Below, piece by piece: positions 1 to 10,526 of a stretch of 64,000 nucleotides of DNA. The notes beneath the pieces were generated by a model. That model saw only the letters and a program-made list of their open reading frames with translations, was not told the DNA's origin and did no database searches. The stretch is from Typhlomys cinereus (Eukaryota; Chordata; Mammalia; Rodentia; Platacanthomyidae): contig JALPQD010000088.1 in NCBI GenBank assembly GCA_023101885.1, positions 5,057,501-5,121,500 on the forward strand. The letters run 5' to 3'. A program made the position numbers and the translations under genes. Position 1 is the first letter of the stretch. Each line of letters starts with the position of its first letter.

Positions 1-40
1 TTTGCCAAAACCATAATATATCTACTCTTTCCTTCCACAG

Positions 41-102
41 GGTCCCCACAGTGCCAGTGAAAAACTTAAATGGGTCCAGCCCTGTGAATCCCGCCTTGGC
101 AG
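41..102 (+). CDS. DTX4: DTX4 internal coding exon (pre-RING linker, first exon in window)
   Basis: A polypyrimidine tract and CAG end at 40 and a gtaaga donor starts at 103. The 62 bases read in one frame as a linker containing VPTVPVKNLNGSSPVNPALA, which continues across the splice (phase 1) into the next exon as G-ITGIL. The wording matches the region of Deltex proteins between the WWE domains and the RING. The two WWE domains that bind Notch ankyrin repeats or poly-ADP-ribose must lie upstream of the window. DTX4 is chosen over DTX1 and DTX2 because Mpeg1 lies immediately downstream, as in human 11q12. Deltex-4 is a RING E3 ubiquitin ligase acting in Notch endocytosis and, with NLRP4, in TBK1 degradation (family knowledge). 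Confidence 0.88.
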
Positions 103-420
103 GTAAGAGCTAACCTACCTAGACGGGTTGCTTAAGTAGGAAAAATAAAAATAAAAATCACGAAATAGGAAGTGAACACTTATTTATAAGACAGAGAGAC
201 TTTGGATGTTAACCAAATTCCTAAGGAGATGTTTGGAATTGTACAGGAAGGTTGGGAAAAGAACTGAAAAGCCAAGGTTGGTACTAAATATGAGTGAGCA
301 GAGAATGTGTGAAGAAGGGAACTATCTGTCAGGCAGAAGAGTGGGCTAATGGGAGGGACTATAGGAGTCCTGGCGGCAAGTTCTTCAGTCCCTTCCTCTC
401 CCTTGCTCCGCCCCTTTCAG
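103..420 (+). other. DTX4: DTX4 intron, 318 bp
   Basis: Short intron with a gtaaga donor and a cccctttcag acceptor. No repeat or other element was recognised inside it. Confidence 0.85.
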
Positions 421-582
421 GAATCACTGGGATCCTCATGAGCGCGGCGGGATTGCCTGTGTGCCTCACCAGACCACCAAAGCTCGTCCTCCACCCGCCC
501 CCCGTCAGCAAGAGCGAGATCAAGTCCATCCCAGGGGTCTCCAACACAAGCCGCAAGACCACTAAAAAGCAGGCCAAGAAAG
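421..582 (+). CDS. DTX4: DTX4 coding exon (basic/proline linker)
   Basis: This exon lies between the acceptor at 419-420 and a gtaccc donor at 583. It encodes the Deltex signature ITGILMSAAGLPVCLTRPPK, then a proline stretch (LHPPPVSKSE) and a Lys-rich end (TSRKTTKKQAKKG). It opens and closes in phase 1, so it joins without frameshift to its neighbours. The segment has no catalytic residues. In the family it is the flexible linker between the N-terminal substrate-binding half and the C-terminal RING-DTC module. An ATG occurs in frame here, but it is not a start because the upstream exon reads through. Confidence 0.93.
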
Positions 583-2214
583 GTACCCATCCGCCTGTTC
601 CTCTGAGGGGCTCCGGGGAGCCCAAAAATGGGCTTAGTGCGCCCCCACCAAAGTCAAAGCCGCAGCTTGACCGGTGATACCGTGATTGCCGCATTTGCCA
701 GGCAGGCCTCTCTAGGAGGTGTTGCTGATCGTACGAGAATGGAAATCTCTTGAGAAACATAGCATGCCATGCAAGAAAACAGAAACACACAGACCGTGAA
801 AAGATTAGCGACGATGAAAACGCATTAGAAAAGAAAGATGACTTTGTCATGAGAACCCAAAGAGTGGGTGCTGATCCTAACTTGGACATTTATTAATTGG
901 GTGACCAGAGGAAGTTTATCATATCTGTAACCAGAAGGTGTAGCCTGAAAATGTGTTTCTGATGGTTGCGAAGTAGCCACTGTCTTTTGTAGCTCTGGAG
1001 GGCACCCTCCTCCCCCAAGTCTTTTAACCTCCTTCACATACTGCCTGTGTGAAATCCAACTGCCAGGAGAACAGGGCACCTTCCTGGTACCACAGATGCC
1101 GGGTCCGATGCCCGGCTGGTCCTTCTGAATGCTGGCACTGGCTGTGAGATAATTCACTCACACACCTCAGCCCCCATCTCTCAAGTATCTTATGCAGTTG
1201 ACATCAGAACCTACGTATGTTGCACTTAGCCCCCCAGCCTGACAAGGAATAGGCTTTCAATTGATAGAAGCTTAATTCTCTCCAGAGAAGCCTGGGCAGC
1301 AAGAGGGAAAGGCTGTGGCCCGATGTCTTCCTCAAACCCTGTCTTACTTCCCAGTCTGTTAAAATCTCTGTGCTGCAGTGAATTGGGCTGCCTTGCTCAC
1401 AGTCCCAATAGGAAGGGACAGAAGTTTACACTTCCATAGTCTTCCTGGAATTATTACTATCACACACTGTAACCTTATCTGGCAGAGTGCTAAAGGGCTG
1501 TATGTCTCCACCAGTTCGCTGTTTATCGAAGCACACCTTCCTAGAGGTGCTAACCACGTTCCCCATTTTATAGATGGAAAAAAAAAAAAAACAGCTTGGG
1601 GCGGTCAGGGAGTGGCTCGAGATTGCCTGATTCATCTTTGTCACGTGGTCCTTTGTCAGCCTGGACGATCCCCTCCTCAGCCTTCAGCTTGGCCTCCCTC
1701 CGAGAGTTTAGCTCCCCCAAGAGGTCCTTAAATTCCTGCTCCCAGAGTCTCAACCTTTCCCCCCAGCTGGGCCGCCTCTGCTGGCAGCCACAACACCATC
1801 CTAAGCCAAGGAGGAATGTCCTGAAACTGGGGGTCACAATTTCCTGGTTTCCCATAAAAAGAATTTCACTTTGACACCATGTTGCAAAGAATCAGGATTC
1901 AGCAAATTGTAAAACAAACAAGGCCACTGCATGGGTGTGCCGCACGCAGTCCCAAGCGTTTTCATTTCTGTTTTCTGAAGGGGTCATTTGATCATTGGAG
2001 CAAGTCCACGCTCTCGATTCTAGGGAAGAAAATCGAGAGAATCAGTTTGTCTGGGTTAAAATGTACATTTGTCGGAAGAGGCAGAAGAGGTGAAGGCACA
2101 CAGGCAATTGAATTATCAATTGCTTTTCTACAACCTTCTGTCCCCATTCAGATTCTTAATCCATTTGCAAAATAAGTTGCTCCTTTATATCTCTGTCTCT
2201 ATTTCTCTTTCTCT

Positions 2215-2526
2215 GTATGTACATGTATATCAGTAAGCATGCATGAAGGAAGGGATACACCTGTGTATGTTTTGTGTGTGTGCCTGTCTCTTTCTTTCTA
2301 TGGTATGTATGTGTGTATATGTATGCATGTGTGTGCCAGTTAGCATGCACCTGTAAAGGCACAGGTCCACATGTATGTGTATATGTACATATATACCAGT
2401 GAGCATGAATATAGAGGGTAGGCTGCACATGTGTGTTTGGTGTGTGGGTGTGCATACTTGTGTGTGCCAGTGAGCTTGCATGTGTGTAAAGTAGGGCATA
2501 TGTGTAAAGTATGTTTCTGGGTATAT

Positions 2527-2557
<31 letters not shown>

Positions 2558-2898
2558 CACCTGTAGAGACGCTGGTCCATGTTTGTGTGTAGGTGCGTGT
2601 GTACCGGTGAGCATGCATGTGGGGGTGCCCATGGTATGGAGGTGCGTACTTATGTGTATTAGTGAACATGTGTGTGTGACCGGTGGGGTACACATGTGTG
2701 CGTTCGTGTGTGGGTACATACATGTGTGGGAGATGAGGTGCCCGTGTATGTTTGTAAGTGCATGCACACATGTGTGCCAGTGAGCACACACCTGTTAAGG
2801 CACAGGTTCACGTATGTGTCTGTATGTGTCATGTGCATGTCTATGCATGTGTCTGTTTCTGTGGTATCTGTGGGGTGTATGTGTTGATGTGGTATGCG

Positions 2899-2943
<45 letters not shown>

Positions 2944-3000
2944 TGTGTGGTATGTGGTGTGTGTGCATGTGTGTGTAGGTGTGCACACGCGTGCATGCAC
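2215..3000. repeat. GT-rich degenerate tandem array (VNTR-like)
   Basis: Nearly 800 bp of TGTG-rich DNA contains two pure GT runs (about 2534-2556 and 2904-2934) embedded in a more complex repeat. The motif CCAGTGAGCATG recurs with changes near 2337, 2396, 2467, 2604 and 2777. A block resembling CACCTGTAAAGGCACAGG recurs near 2347, 2557 and 2788, about 210-230 bp apart. This points to a decayed higher-order repeat and not a plain microsatellite. The long Thr/His and Val/Cys reading frames here are artefacts of the repeat. Confidence 0.85.
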
Positions 3001-3024
3001 CAGAGGCAACCCCAACCTCAGGTG

Positions 3025-3257
3025 TTGTTCACCTTGCTTTTTGGGACAGGGTCCCTGACTGACCTGGAGCTTCTGGTTAGGGCAAGGCCGGCTGGCCAGC
3101 ACATTCCCAGAACCTGTCTGCTTCCACCTCCACAGTTCTGGGATTACAAATGTGCATGGCCACACCCAGCCTGTGTGCGTGGGCAGGGGAAGGTTCTAGG
3201 GAATGGAACTTAGGTCCTCAAGCTTGGGCAAGCGCTTTACCACCTGAGCTATCACCC
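3025..3257 (-). mobile_element. ID/B1-type composite SINE, antisense
   Basis: On the minus strand the element opens with GGGTGATAGCTCAGGTGG and TAAAGCGCTTGCC, an ID/BC1-like tRNA-derived head. A B1-like body follows (complement of 'gggattacaaatgtgcatggcca' and 'gggacagggtccct'). The order ID then B1 resembles the B4/ID_B1 composites of rodents. Confidence 0.65.
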
Positions 3258-3364
3258 ACTATCTCCTTTTCTCTTTGAGCTTGGCTCTCGCTCTCTTCCC
3301 TGGGGCATCTAGTCGATTCCCTAACCTCTGCCTTGGTGACTCAGTGATCCTCCTGTTCCCACAG

Positions 3365-3426
3365 GTAAATCCCCGGAGGAAGTGCTGAAGAAGTACCTGC
3401 AGAAGGTCCGGCACCCACCCGAGGAG
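3365..3426 (+). CDS. DTX4: DTX4 coding exon just before the RING
   Basis: Acceptor ..cccacag ends at 3364 and the donor gtgagg starts at 3427. The exon encodes G-KSPEEVLKKYLQKVRHPPEE, a charged, probably helical segment that in Deltex proteins leads straight into the RING finger. It enters in phase 1 and leaves in phase 0, so the next exon starts cleanly at the first RING residues. Confidence 0.92.
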
Positions 3427-4565
3427 GTGAGGGGGAGAGTCAGGGTTGGCCTTCATCCCCGGGACCATGCAGATGTGGCAGCAGAAGCTGTTCTAAGTCC
3501 TGTTGGCTCGGAGCTGCCGGAGCTGCTGCCTCATCAGGGTTCAAGTCACAAGCTGTAGCTGTAGCTTAGCCTCTCCCTGACTAGTTAGTAGAGAGCTGAC
3601 TGATTCTAAGTTACCCTCCATGTCGCAGTTCCCCTGTGTGGTTTCTGATAAATCACCATCAAACAGCTTAAGGGAACAAGGGGTTTATTTTCTTATGACA
3701 GTCCTGCTATAGTTTTCAGTCCAGCTTAACTTGACAGGAGAGCACGCACCAACACCAAGGCTGAGGGAACTAGCCACACCACCTCTACGTAATGGCTGAG
3801 AGAGGGACAATCCTTACTTGCCAGACCAGCATGTCTGGTCAAGTGTACACAAGGATGCCAACTTCCTCAACCAGCTCTCTGTATTTTATTCACCTGTTCA
3901 GGGCTTAGTCCCACCTACCATGAGCTGGGCCTTCCCCATCAGCTAGACAATCTCCTGCAGGTTTGCTCTGGGCTTTTGTCAACCTCTAATTCTCTACAAA
4001 TGTACTCAGAGCTCAAACCTTCAACAGCCAAGTTGACACCTGTGCCTAACTATGACACTCCCTGACCATGTGAACTCCCTTTCAAATAGGTTTGATGTGG
4101 CCAGGGGTTCCCAACTGAAATGATGTTGTCCCTGGGGAGGCCTTTGGCTGTGTGTGGAGATACAATGGATGGTGGTATGTGAAAGGGAATTATGCAGCTG
4201 ACTAGTGAGCAGAGACCCGGGATGCCGCCAAGCACAGCAGCAAGGAATTGATATATCAAAATGGCCACAGTGCAGAAGCTGAAAATTCTGTCATGGGTTT
4301 ACCTAAGTAGAAGTCCCTGTGGTGCATTTGAAACGCATTACCTAATGCCAGGACATCAACAAGGAATTTATAATACAGTTAAGGAGCCCAAACTGGCAGG
4401 AACCAGAATTATCCAGGAATTCCTCTGCTATTTAAAGCAAGACAACACTAGACTTAAACCCCCTAAAGCAGAGTGTCCCTGATTCATGGAAAGAACCCAC
4501 AGTGCCCTGGCTGCCGGGGCTGGGTAAACACTTAGCCTCCGTGTTGGGTCTTCTCCCTCCACCAG
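3427..4565 (+). other. DTX4: DTX4 intron, about 1.1 kb
   Basis: It holds an antisense MaLR LTR at 3630-4066. Around 4095-4260 there is a decayed sequence resembling an old mammalian DNA-transposon repeat (for example 'gacccgggatgccgccaagc'); that assignment is weak. The remainder looks unique. Confidence 0.7.
3630..4066 (-). mobile_element. MaLR (MT-type) solo LTR, antisense
   Basis: Read on the minus strand it begins with GTGTCATAGTTAGGCACAGG and TGTCAACTTGGC and ends near 3640 with the complement of 'aagggaacaaggggtttatt', which carries AATAAA. The same 420-bp sequence recurs at 8870, 46078 and 48795 (antisense) and, in diverged sense copies, elsewhere in the window. Confidence 0.75.
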
Positions 4566-4718
4566 GACTGTACCATCTGCATGGAGCGCCTCACAGCGCC
4601 CTCTGGCTACAAAGGCCCACAGCCGACAGTCAAGCCTGACCTTGTGGGGAAGCTGTCCCGGTGCGGCCACATCTACCACATCTACTGCCTGGTTGCCATG
4701 TACAACAACGGGAATAAG
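4566..4718 (+). CDS. DTX4: DTX4 coding exon with the RING finger
   Basis: This 153-bp exon (51 codons, phase 0 at both ends; acceptor ccaccag, donor gttggt) carries the E3 ligase core. It starts D-CTIC, the first metal-binding CxxC pair. After 30-odd residues come C-G-H-I-Y-H-I-Y-C, giving the Cys, His, His and Cys ligands of a RING-H2 pattern. The last CxxC pair (CPTC) is in the next exon. All expected ligands are therefore present. The RING recruits the ubiquitin-loaded E2 (family knowledge). Confidence 0.95.
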
Positions 4719-4913
4719 GTTGGTGCCAGCCACACCCTGTGCCAGACATCTTCTAGGCACCCCAAGGGAGCAAGAAAAAGCGTCTGTTTCAACAGGATTG
4801 ATTCTCTCCCAGATTTCAGTGTGGACAACACCTGTCTTCCCCTTCCCAGTGGGCCAAACCTGCGGACTCCTCTCATCCCTATATTGAGTCTGGTAATCTA
4901 AGAGGGGGGAGGC

Positions 4914-5195
4914 GGGGCTGGGGATGGCTCAGTGATTAAAGCCTTTGTCCTGCAAGCAAAAGGACCTAAGTTATGATCTTCAGATACCATGTAAAAAAAA
5001 CAATGGTTGGCAGATGTAGTAGTGGGCTGCAATTCCTGCTCTGGAAGGTGGAGCCTGGGAAACACCTGAGCAAAGCAATAATGTGGAAAAACAATCCAGG
5101 ATGATTCCTAGTGTCACCTGTGGGCCTCCACAGGCACACACACTCCAGTGCCCTCTTGTACATACGCACCCCCCCTCCATGCATTAAAAATAAGA
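4914..5195 (+). mobile_element. B2-headed SINE of the lineage-specific family
   Basis: It begins GGGGCTGGGGATGGCTCAG and has the body landmarks shared by the family in this window: 'aaggtggagcctgggaaac', 'ccaggatgattcc' and 'gggcctccacaggcacacac'. It ends in a short A/T-rich tail. The head contains pol III A- and B-box-like sequence. It is a degraded, older copy. Confidence 0.8.
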
Positions 5196-5899
5196 GGCGG
5201 TGGACTTTGCCCGTGAAAGTTCTGAAGTGAATTACGCCATCATCATAGCCCACTGATGGGTCTCATCAGTGAAGGGTAAAGCCTTCTTTAGCTCTGGGGT
5301 TGATTCACTCCCAGCAGGAAGTGGGCTTCTAATCGCCTTTCATCCCATGCAACTGATTTTAAATCGTGACTCATTTTCTCCGGACACTTTCAGATCCATC
5401 TTTGATTTCCTTCCAAAGGCATTCGAGGGCCTTGTCCAAGTTCCTGGTGGGGGAATCTCTGCCCTAGGATCCTACCATTGGAGGATAAGATGAGACTTGC
5501 CTCCATTAACTGACAGCGAGTTACTGCCCCTCCCTGAGAGTCAGGCGTCTCTTTAATCAGTCATTCTCCCCTTTCAAGTCTGAGCTTTTCTGTCACTGAC
5601 TGACATTCTCACCTGTGCCTGGAATCACATCTACTTTCATCTCCATGAGTTCGAGTGCCAGTCCTGTCTCTAGTCCAAGTGTCACTGTATCTGAATCTGA
5701 AAATTCACGATCATGCCCGACCTCTTATTCATCCACGAGCATATCTTGATTCAAGGGGCTGTTTTGTGTGCTTTGTGCTGGGGGAATAGCGGCAACATGA
5801 GAGGAAGCACACCTAAGCTGGGATCCTGGCTTATGAGCCAGATGATTGGCAGCATCTTTGAGATTTCAGTTCTGACCTAAGAAACGTGTATTCCTGTCA

Positions 5900-5912
5900 T
5901 TGGCGCGAGTGA

Positions 5913-5978
<66 letters not shown>

Positions 5979-6230
5979 GGACACACCTCTGGTGTCATCC
6001 TCAGGAATGACATCTACCTCCTGTAATACAGGGTCTCTCACTGGCCCAGAGTTCGCCAATTAGACTAGCCCGGCTCTACCACGAGGCCCAGTGATACAAC
6101 TCTTGTCTCTTCTCCAATGCCAGAATCCCAAGTATGTAACATGACTCCTGGCATTTTGACGTGGGTTCTGGGATTTGCATTTAGTATCTCATGCTTGCAA
6201 GGCAAGTGCCATCCCCGACCCAAACTCAAG
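5900..6230 (-). mobile_element. B3-like SINE, antisense, with (GT)n(GA)n microsatellite
   Basis: Complementary landmarks typical of B3 are present: 'gtgtcatcctcaggaatg', 'acagggtctctcactggcc' and 'cttgcaaggcaagtg' at the tRNA-like head. The CA tail has grown into a GT tract followed by GA repeats at about 5908-5978. Confidence 0.65.
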
Positions 6231-6374
6231 AGCTACATTGCAGGGTATTATTATTATTATTCCAAATAATATCTCCATGGTGTGATGGCTGTCATTTTCC
6301 CCTTTCATCTTTACATAACTGATTGAGTCCCAAAGTGCTAACCTTTGGAATGATAGTTACTATTCATTTTCAGC

Positions 6375-6765
6375 TTAGAAGTGGGCCGCTGGACTACCCG
6401 AGAGGAATTCTCTTGGTGAAGTTGAGCCCCTGGGCATGTCTGTGAAGGATTGCCATGATGGCATTAATTGATGTGGGAAGACTCAGCCTGAAAGTGGGTA
6501 CAGTAGCACTATTTCTTGGACTTGGGGTCCTGGACCGAATGAAAGGAAAAAGCAAGCTGATGATGCACACTCGGGCTTCCTGCTTTCCACTTGAGGATGC
6601 CTGTGGCCAGATGCTTCAAGTTCCTGTCGTCCCCACTTCCCTGCCATGGTGGCTGCACCTTGACTTGCCAGCCAAAATACCCCCTCATTCACCTGACTTG
6701 CTCGTGTCAGGGGATTTTATCACAGCAACAGAGGAGAAACCATGCATGTGGGATCCCAGGTATCC
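6375..6765 (+). mobile_element. MT-type MaLR LTR, sense
   Basis: Sense landmarks are 'gggcatgtctgtgaaggatt', 'attaattgatgtgggaagac', 'gccatggtggctgcacctt' and the terminal 'ttttatcacagcaacagagg'. This is the classic layout of an MTC/MTD-like LTR. It is diverged from the other LTR copies here and looks older. Confidence 0.7.
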
Positions 6766-6989
6766 CAGGCAGTAAGGCTCTGAGAGGTTCTCTGTTACTG
6801 AAGCAGAATGAGTTGCTCTATGTCCCAAATGCAGACTAATCTTCATTATGACCTACTCTCTTAAGAGTTTTGGGAGTGCAATTTTCAAGGGTTTTATCGC
6901 ATGCATTCCCTTTGAATAGCCCTATTCAAGAATGCCTTGAAACTGTACCTATGTCGTAGGACATTTCTCAACAACTAACTTTTGTTCAT

Positions 6990-7860
6990 TTTTGCACTAT
7001 ACTTTGAATACACACACACATATGATTTTTAGTGTCACAAACATAAATATAGGAAATTTATAAAATTTCACCCCTTAATCCCCAATCTCCTCTTAATCCC
7101 CAGTCTCATCCACTCTCCTCTTCCGCTTATAACCCTTCATCTCCCCTGCTAGACTCCCCCCTATTTTCAAGTCTTTTCACTTTGTGTGACCCATTGTGTT
7201 TCATCTAGTTTGCCTCTGATGACATATGCTTGGCATGATTCATGATCCAACAAGTGTTATAGATCAGTGGACATACCATTGAGGAAAGCATCTTTCTGTT
7301 CTACCTATCAGTATTAGTCCTCACCAGTCTCTCAAGGAGACGTGGAGTTTCTTCCCTTCCATGGTGAGATGTTGATAGTACAATTCCTAGGGCTGGAGAG
7401 ACGGCTCAGGGGTTAAGTCTGTGCTTCACAAGTAGAAGGACCTGAGTTGGGATCTCATGTAAAAACACCATGCAGAAATGGTATCAGCCTACATTTCTGA
7501 CCCTAGAAGGTGGAGCTTGGGAAACCCCAGAACAAAGCAAAAAGGTAGAGCAATCCAAGATGATTCTCAAAGTCACTCTTGGGCATCCATACACACACAA
7601 ACACACGCACTCATGTGCAAACACGTGTACATACACATGCTCAAGCTCATGCAAAAAAATCCCAATGCTATTCTTATGAAAATATACTAACATGTATACC
7701 ACAGCCCCATCATGTCCAGGAAATAGTGTCTGGCCCACCACTTCAGGTTCTTACAATCTTACTGCCCCCTCTTCTGTGATGTTCCCTGAGCCTTGGGGTG
7801 GGGGCTAGCATAGATAGCCTGTTTAGGACCAAGCAGTTTGAAGGACTGTCTTTAATTTTT
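6990..7860 (-). mobile_element. L1 3' end (Lx-like), antisense, split by a SINE
   Basis: C/T-rich antisense 3' UTR at 7060-7190 is followed by 'ttccatggtgagatgttga'. After the SINE at 7389-7686 comes 'tcttacaatcttactgcccc' and 'ttccctgagccttgggg', both familiar from rodent L1 3' regions. Related text recurs in the L1s at 32400 and 42550. Confidence 0.65.
7389..7686 (+). mobile_element. B2-headed SINE inserted in an L1
   Basis: Head GGGCTGGAGAGACGGCTCAG, B-box-like 'gagttgggatctc', body 'aaggtggagcttgggaaacc' and a CA-rich tail. It interrupts the L1 fragment listed at 6990-7860, so it is younger than that L1. Confidence 0.8.
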
Positions 7861-8869
7861 CTCAAATGCATGGGTGAAAAGCACCTGGCAAGAATGAATC
7901 AGTTCACTCCAGGTCATGAGGCAATTTAAGTACCGAACAGGGAGTGAGACCCTGATTTCAGAGAGAAGTCGTCATGACTATGAGATATTCCTCCATGCGT
8001 GCCAAGCTGGAGTGGAGACATGTCCCTAAACAGCTCTGCAGAGGATCTCCCGTCTTCCCAAACACTGGGCATGTGCCAAAGCTTGGTTCCCAGAAGCTCC
8101 ACAGCACATTCTATGCACACTGTTCCCAGCCCACCTCCTGCTCCATGCTTCCTCCCCTGCACCTCTTGTTTTCTTGGGAACCTGGGAATCATGTCTGCTC
8201 CTTGCCCATCTAAGCAACAAGTTACCAGACCTGGCTGTGAAACCACCAACCTTTCCCATCGCTGCCTCCACATCCCCCTTGTTAGCCACTTCTTCAGTTG
8301 CGTTGGAAGAAGATTTCTTTTGCCTCATGGTTTCCGAGGTTTCCATCTGTGGTCAGTTGGTTCCATTGCTGTGGGTCCGTGGTGGGGGCAGAACATAGTA
8401 ACCATGCGGCAGGGGTTGAAGCTGCTGACCCCATGGATAGTAGCCAGGAAGTAATGGAGAGAGAAGAAGTCGGGGGGGGGGGGAGAGAGACTATGCAAGG
8501 ATCAGAGACAAGATAGATCTAAGTGATAGGGAGAGAGAAGGGGGTCTTCCATCCACTCCCCACCTGGTTTCATCACCCCTTGTAATATTATCCCTTGATG
8601 ACTCTACCAAGTGATGGCTGAAGTCACCCATGAGGTGAATGTCCCCAAGATCAGGTCCCTCTGTGCATAAAAGCTTATCGGTGGGTATCCAGGGTTCACC
8701 ATCTGAGCTCTTGGGGGACATTTCAGATTCAAAATTTAACAACCCCCTGTGAGATGCAGGGCAGAGCCTTTGTGGGTTTAGGGAGACCACCCCAGCTGCT
8801 GCCAAGTCCTTCAGTGGTCCACCACCTCTTCTCCCTTCTATATAAGGGCTCTTAATTCCCGCATCATGG

Positions 8870-9300
8870 TTTGCCTGCATGTTGCACATAAATTCACGAC
8901 CTAATAGCTTTGGGAAACAAAAAGTTTTTCTTCTGGTTCATGTTTCTCCTCCATTACGGTTCGTAGTCCAGCTTGGCAGGAGAGCTCATAGCAACTCCGG
9001 GAGATGAGGGAACTGTCACTCCACAGCCACAGGAGTTGCTGAGACAGAGGCAAAGCCTTACTTGGCCAGAGGGCAGTTCTGTTCAAGTCTACTGAGGATT
9101 ACTGACCACCACACTGGCTCCTCCCATCTTACCCAGACAATGGTCTTATCCACTATGGGTGGGTCTTCCCCTATCAATCAATGTCCTGCAGGCTTGCCAA
9201 GGACTTACCTCAACTGCTAATTTTCACATTTGTGCCCAGACTCCAACCTTCAATTGTTGAGTTGACACCTGTGTATCTAACTAACTAACATACTAGTTAA
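8870..9300 (-). mobile_element. MaLR (MT-type) LTR, antisense
   Basis: It shares 'gagggaactgtcactcca', 'caatgtcctgcaggcttgcc' and 'gttgagttgacacctgtgt' with the LTR at 3630, in the same orientation. Confidence 0.7.
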
Positions 9301-9444
9301 AGGCCAATTTATAGCTGTTCTTCAAGGACTGTTTTCTTACCATAATCTTCATTTTCTCCAGTGCATCTCTCATGCATTCCTTCATAGCGGTTGCTTCCTA
9401 ACCTGTGTGGTCATTAGTGTCTCCAAAGAATCATAGACATGCTA

Positions 9445-9635
9445 ATAACATGTAGATATGACACATGGTAACCACTTCCTACGTGTTATCTTGTTTAACC
9501 CTCCACTAGCCCAGTTAACAGATATGATTACATTCCCTTATTCTACAAGAACAGTTTGTTACACGGCAGAGCTGAGAAGCCAACCACACGGACTTTAGGG
9601 TTCACATTTTAGAGCAATGCACTTAGTGGCCACCC
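9445..9635 (-). mobile_element. MIR-like ancient SINE, antisense
   Basis: The order 'cctacgtgttatcttgttta', 'gatatgattacattccc', 'cggcagagctgagaagcc' follows the antisense MIR consensus (size-class table, cut-off region, then the tRNA-like part). It is strongly diverged, as expected for this pan-mammalian family. Confidence 0.5.
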
Positions 9636-9869
9636 AGTGTTAAATCAGTGGGCCCGTAGTGCAGTCCAACCGTCTTTATTTTAGGAAAAGTCTCCTGGGT
9701 ACTTCTGATGTTGAATAATTAGGCAAGTGGTCACTATATTCCTCCCATGTGGGTCTTGTGTGAACTTCATGCCTTAGCATGCTCAGAACAGGGCTGTATC
9801 AACTACACAGCTTAGCATGGAGCATGGACTATTAGTGGAATTATCCTCCTGTAACTTTTTAATTTAATT

Positions 9870-9902
9870 TTATTTATTGTGTATGTGTGCGCATGCATGT
9901 GC

Positions 9903-9948
<46 letters not shown>

Positions 9949-10192
9949 AAGAGGGCATTTGATTGTTTGTGCTTAAGGAGGTCCAAGGGTGATATTGGGA
10001 ATCACCCTGGTTCGTTCAACCTCCTTATTACTTTTGCTTGGGTTTCCCAGTCTCTGCCTTCCAGGACCAGGATTTCAGAACTCAGCTTTATCTTGCTATT
10101 ATTTTTATATGGCATCTGGGATCTGAATTCAGGACCTTTCACTTGCTTGGGAGACAAAGGCCTGAACCCCTGAGCCACCTCCCTGGTCCCTC
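9870..10192 (-). mobile_element. B2-headed SINE, antisense, with GT microsatellite
   Basis: The CA tail appears on + as a long GT run (about 9905-9948). The antisense body follows: 'gggaatcaccctggtt', 'ggatctgaattcaggacc', ending at the head complement 'ccctgagccacctccctgg'. It ends about 170 bp before the next DTX4 exon. Confidence 0.8.
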
Positions 10193-10364
10193 CTGTGACT
10201 TTAGAGGAGGCAGAGACCCACCTAAGCTGCTGGCCAGGGTCTCATGACTGTCATTCACCTGGGGGTCTCGCCCTCCTGCTCCTCGTCCACTAGTAACTTT
10301 GGGAATGTGGTGGGGAAATGGGGGAGTTGTGACCAGTCTTGCTGATGTGGCCTTGTCTCCTCAG

Positions 10365-10526
10365 GATGGGAGTTTGCAGTGTCCAACTTGTAAGACCATT
10401 TACGGCGTGAAGACGGGCACCCAGCCCCCAGGGAAGATGGAGTACCACCTCATTCCCCACTCCTTGCCTGGTCACCCGGACTGCAAGACCATCCGGATTA
10501 TCTACAGCATCCCCCCCGGCATTCAG
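10365..10526 (+). CDS. DTX4: DTX4 coding exon: last RING ligands and start of the DTC domain
   Basis: 162 bp, phase 0 at both ends, with acceptor tctcctcag and donor gtgagc. It opens DGSLQCPTC, giving the last two zinc ligands of the RING. It then continues into the conserved Deltex C-terminal domain ([20 protein letters not shown] and onward to PPGIQ). The DTC fold binds ADP-ribose/NAD in other Deltex proteins, which lets RING and DTC together attach ubiquitin to ADP-ribosylated targets (family knowledge; no biochemical claim for this copy). Confidence 0.95.

Larger units (their letters stand above)
583..3364 (+). other. DTX4: DTX4 intron, about 2.8 kb
   Basis: The first 1.6 kb looks unique or too decayed to assign, apart from a short A run at 1577-1590. 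A decayed GT-rich tandem array fills 2215-3000, and an antisense ID/B1-type SINE abuts the next exon. The acceptor is gttcccacag at 3355-3364. Confidence 0.8.
4719..10364 (+). other. DTX4: DTX4 intron, about 5.6 kb
   Basis: It holds SINEs at 4914, 7389 and 9870, a B3-like SINE with GT/GA microsatellite at 5900, MaLR LTRs at 6375 and 8870, an antisense L1 3' end at 6990-7860, and an old MIR near 9445. A run of about ten G at 8471-8480 precedes GA-rich DNA. The stretches 5200-5900 and 7870-8860 show nothing I can assign. Confidence 0.75.

Noticed and set aside
2156..3213. Long Thr/His-rich and Val/Cys-rich open frames
   Set aside because: They are read from the GT/CA-rich tandem array, occur on both strands and several frames, and lie inside a DTX4 intron.
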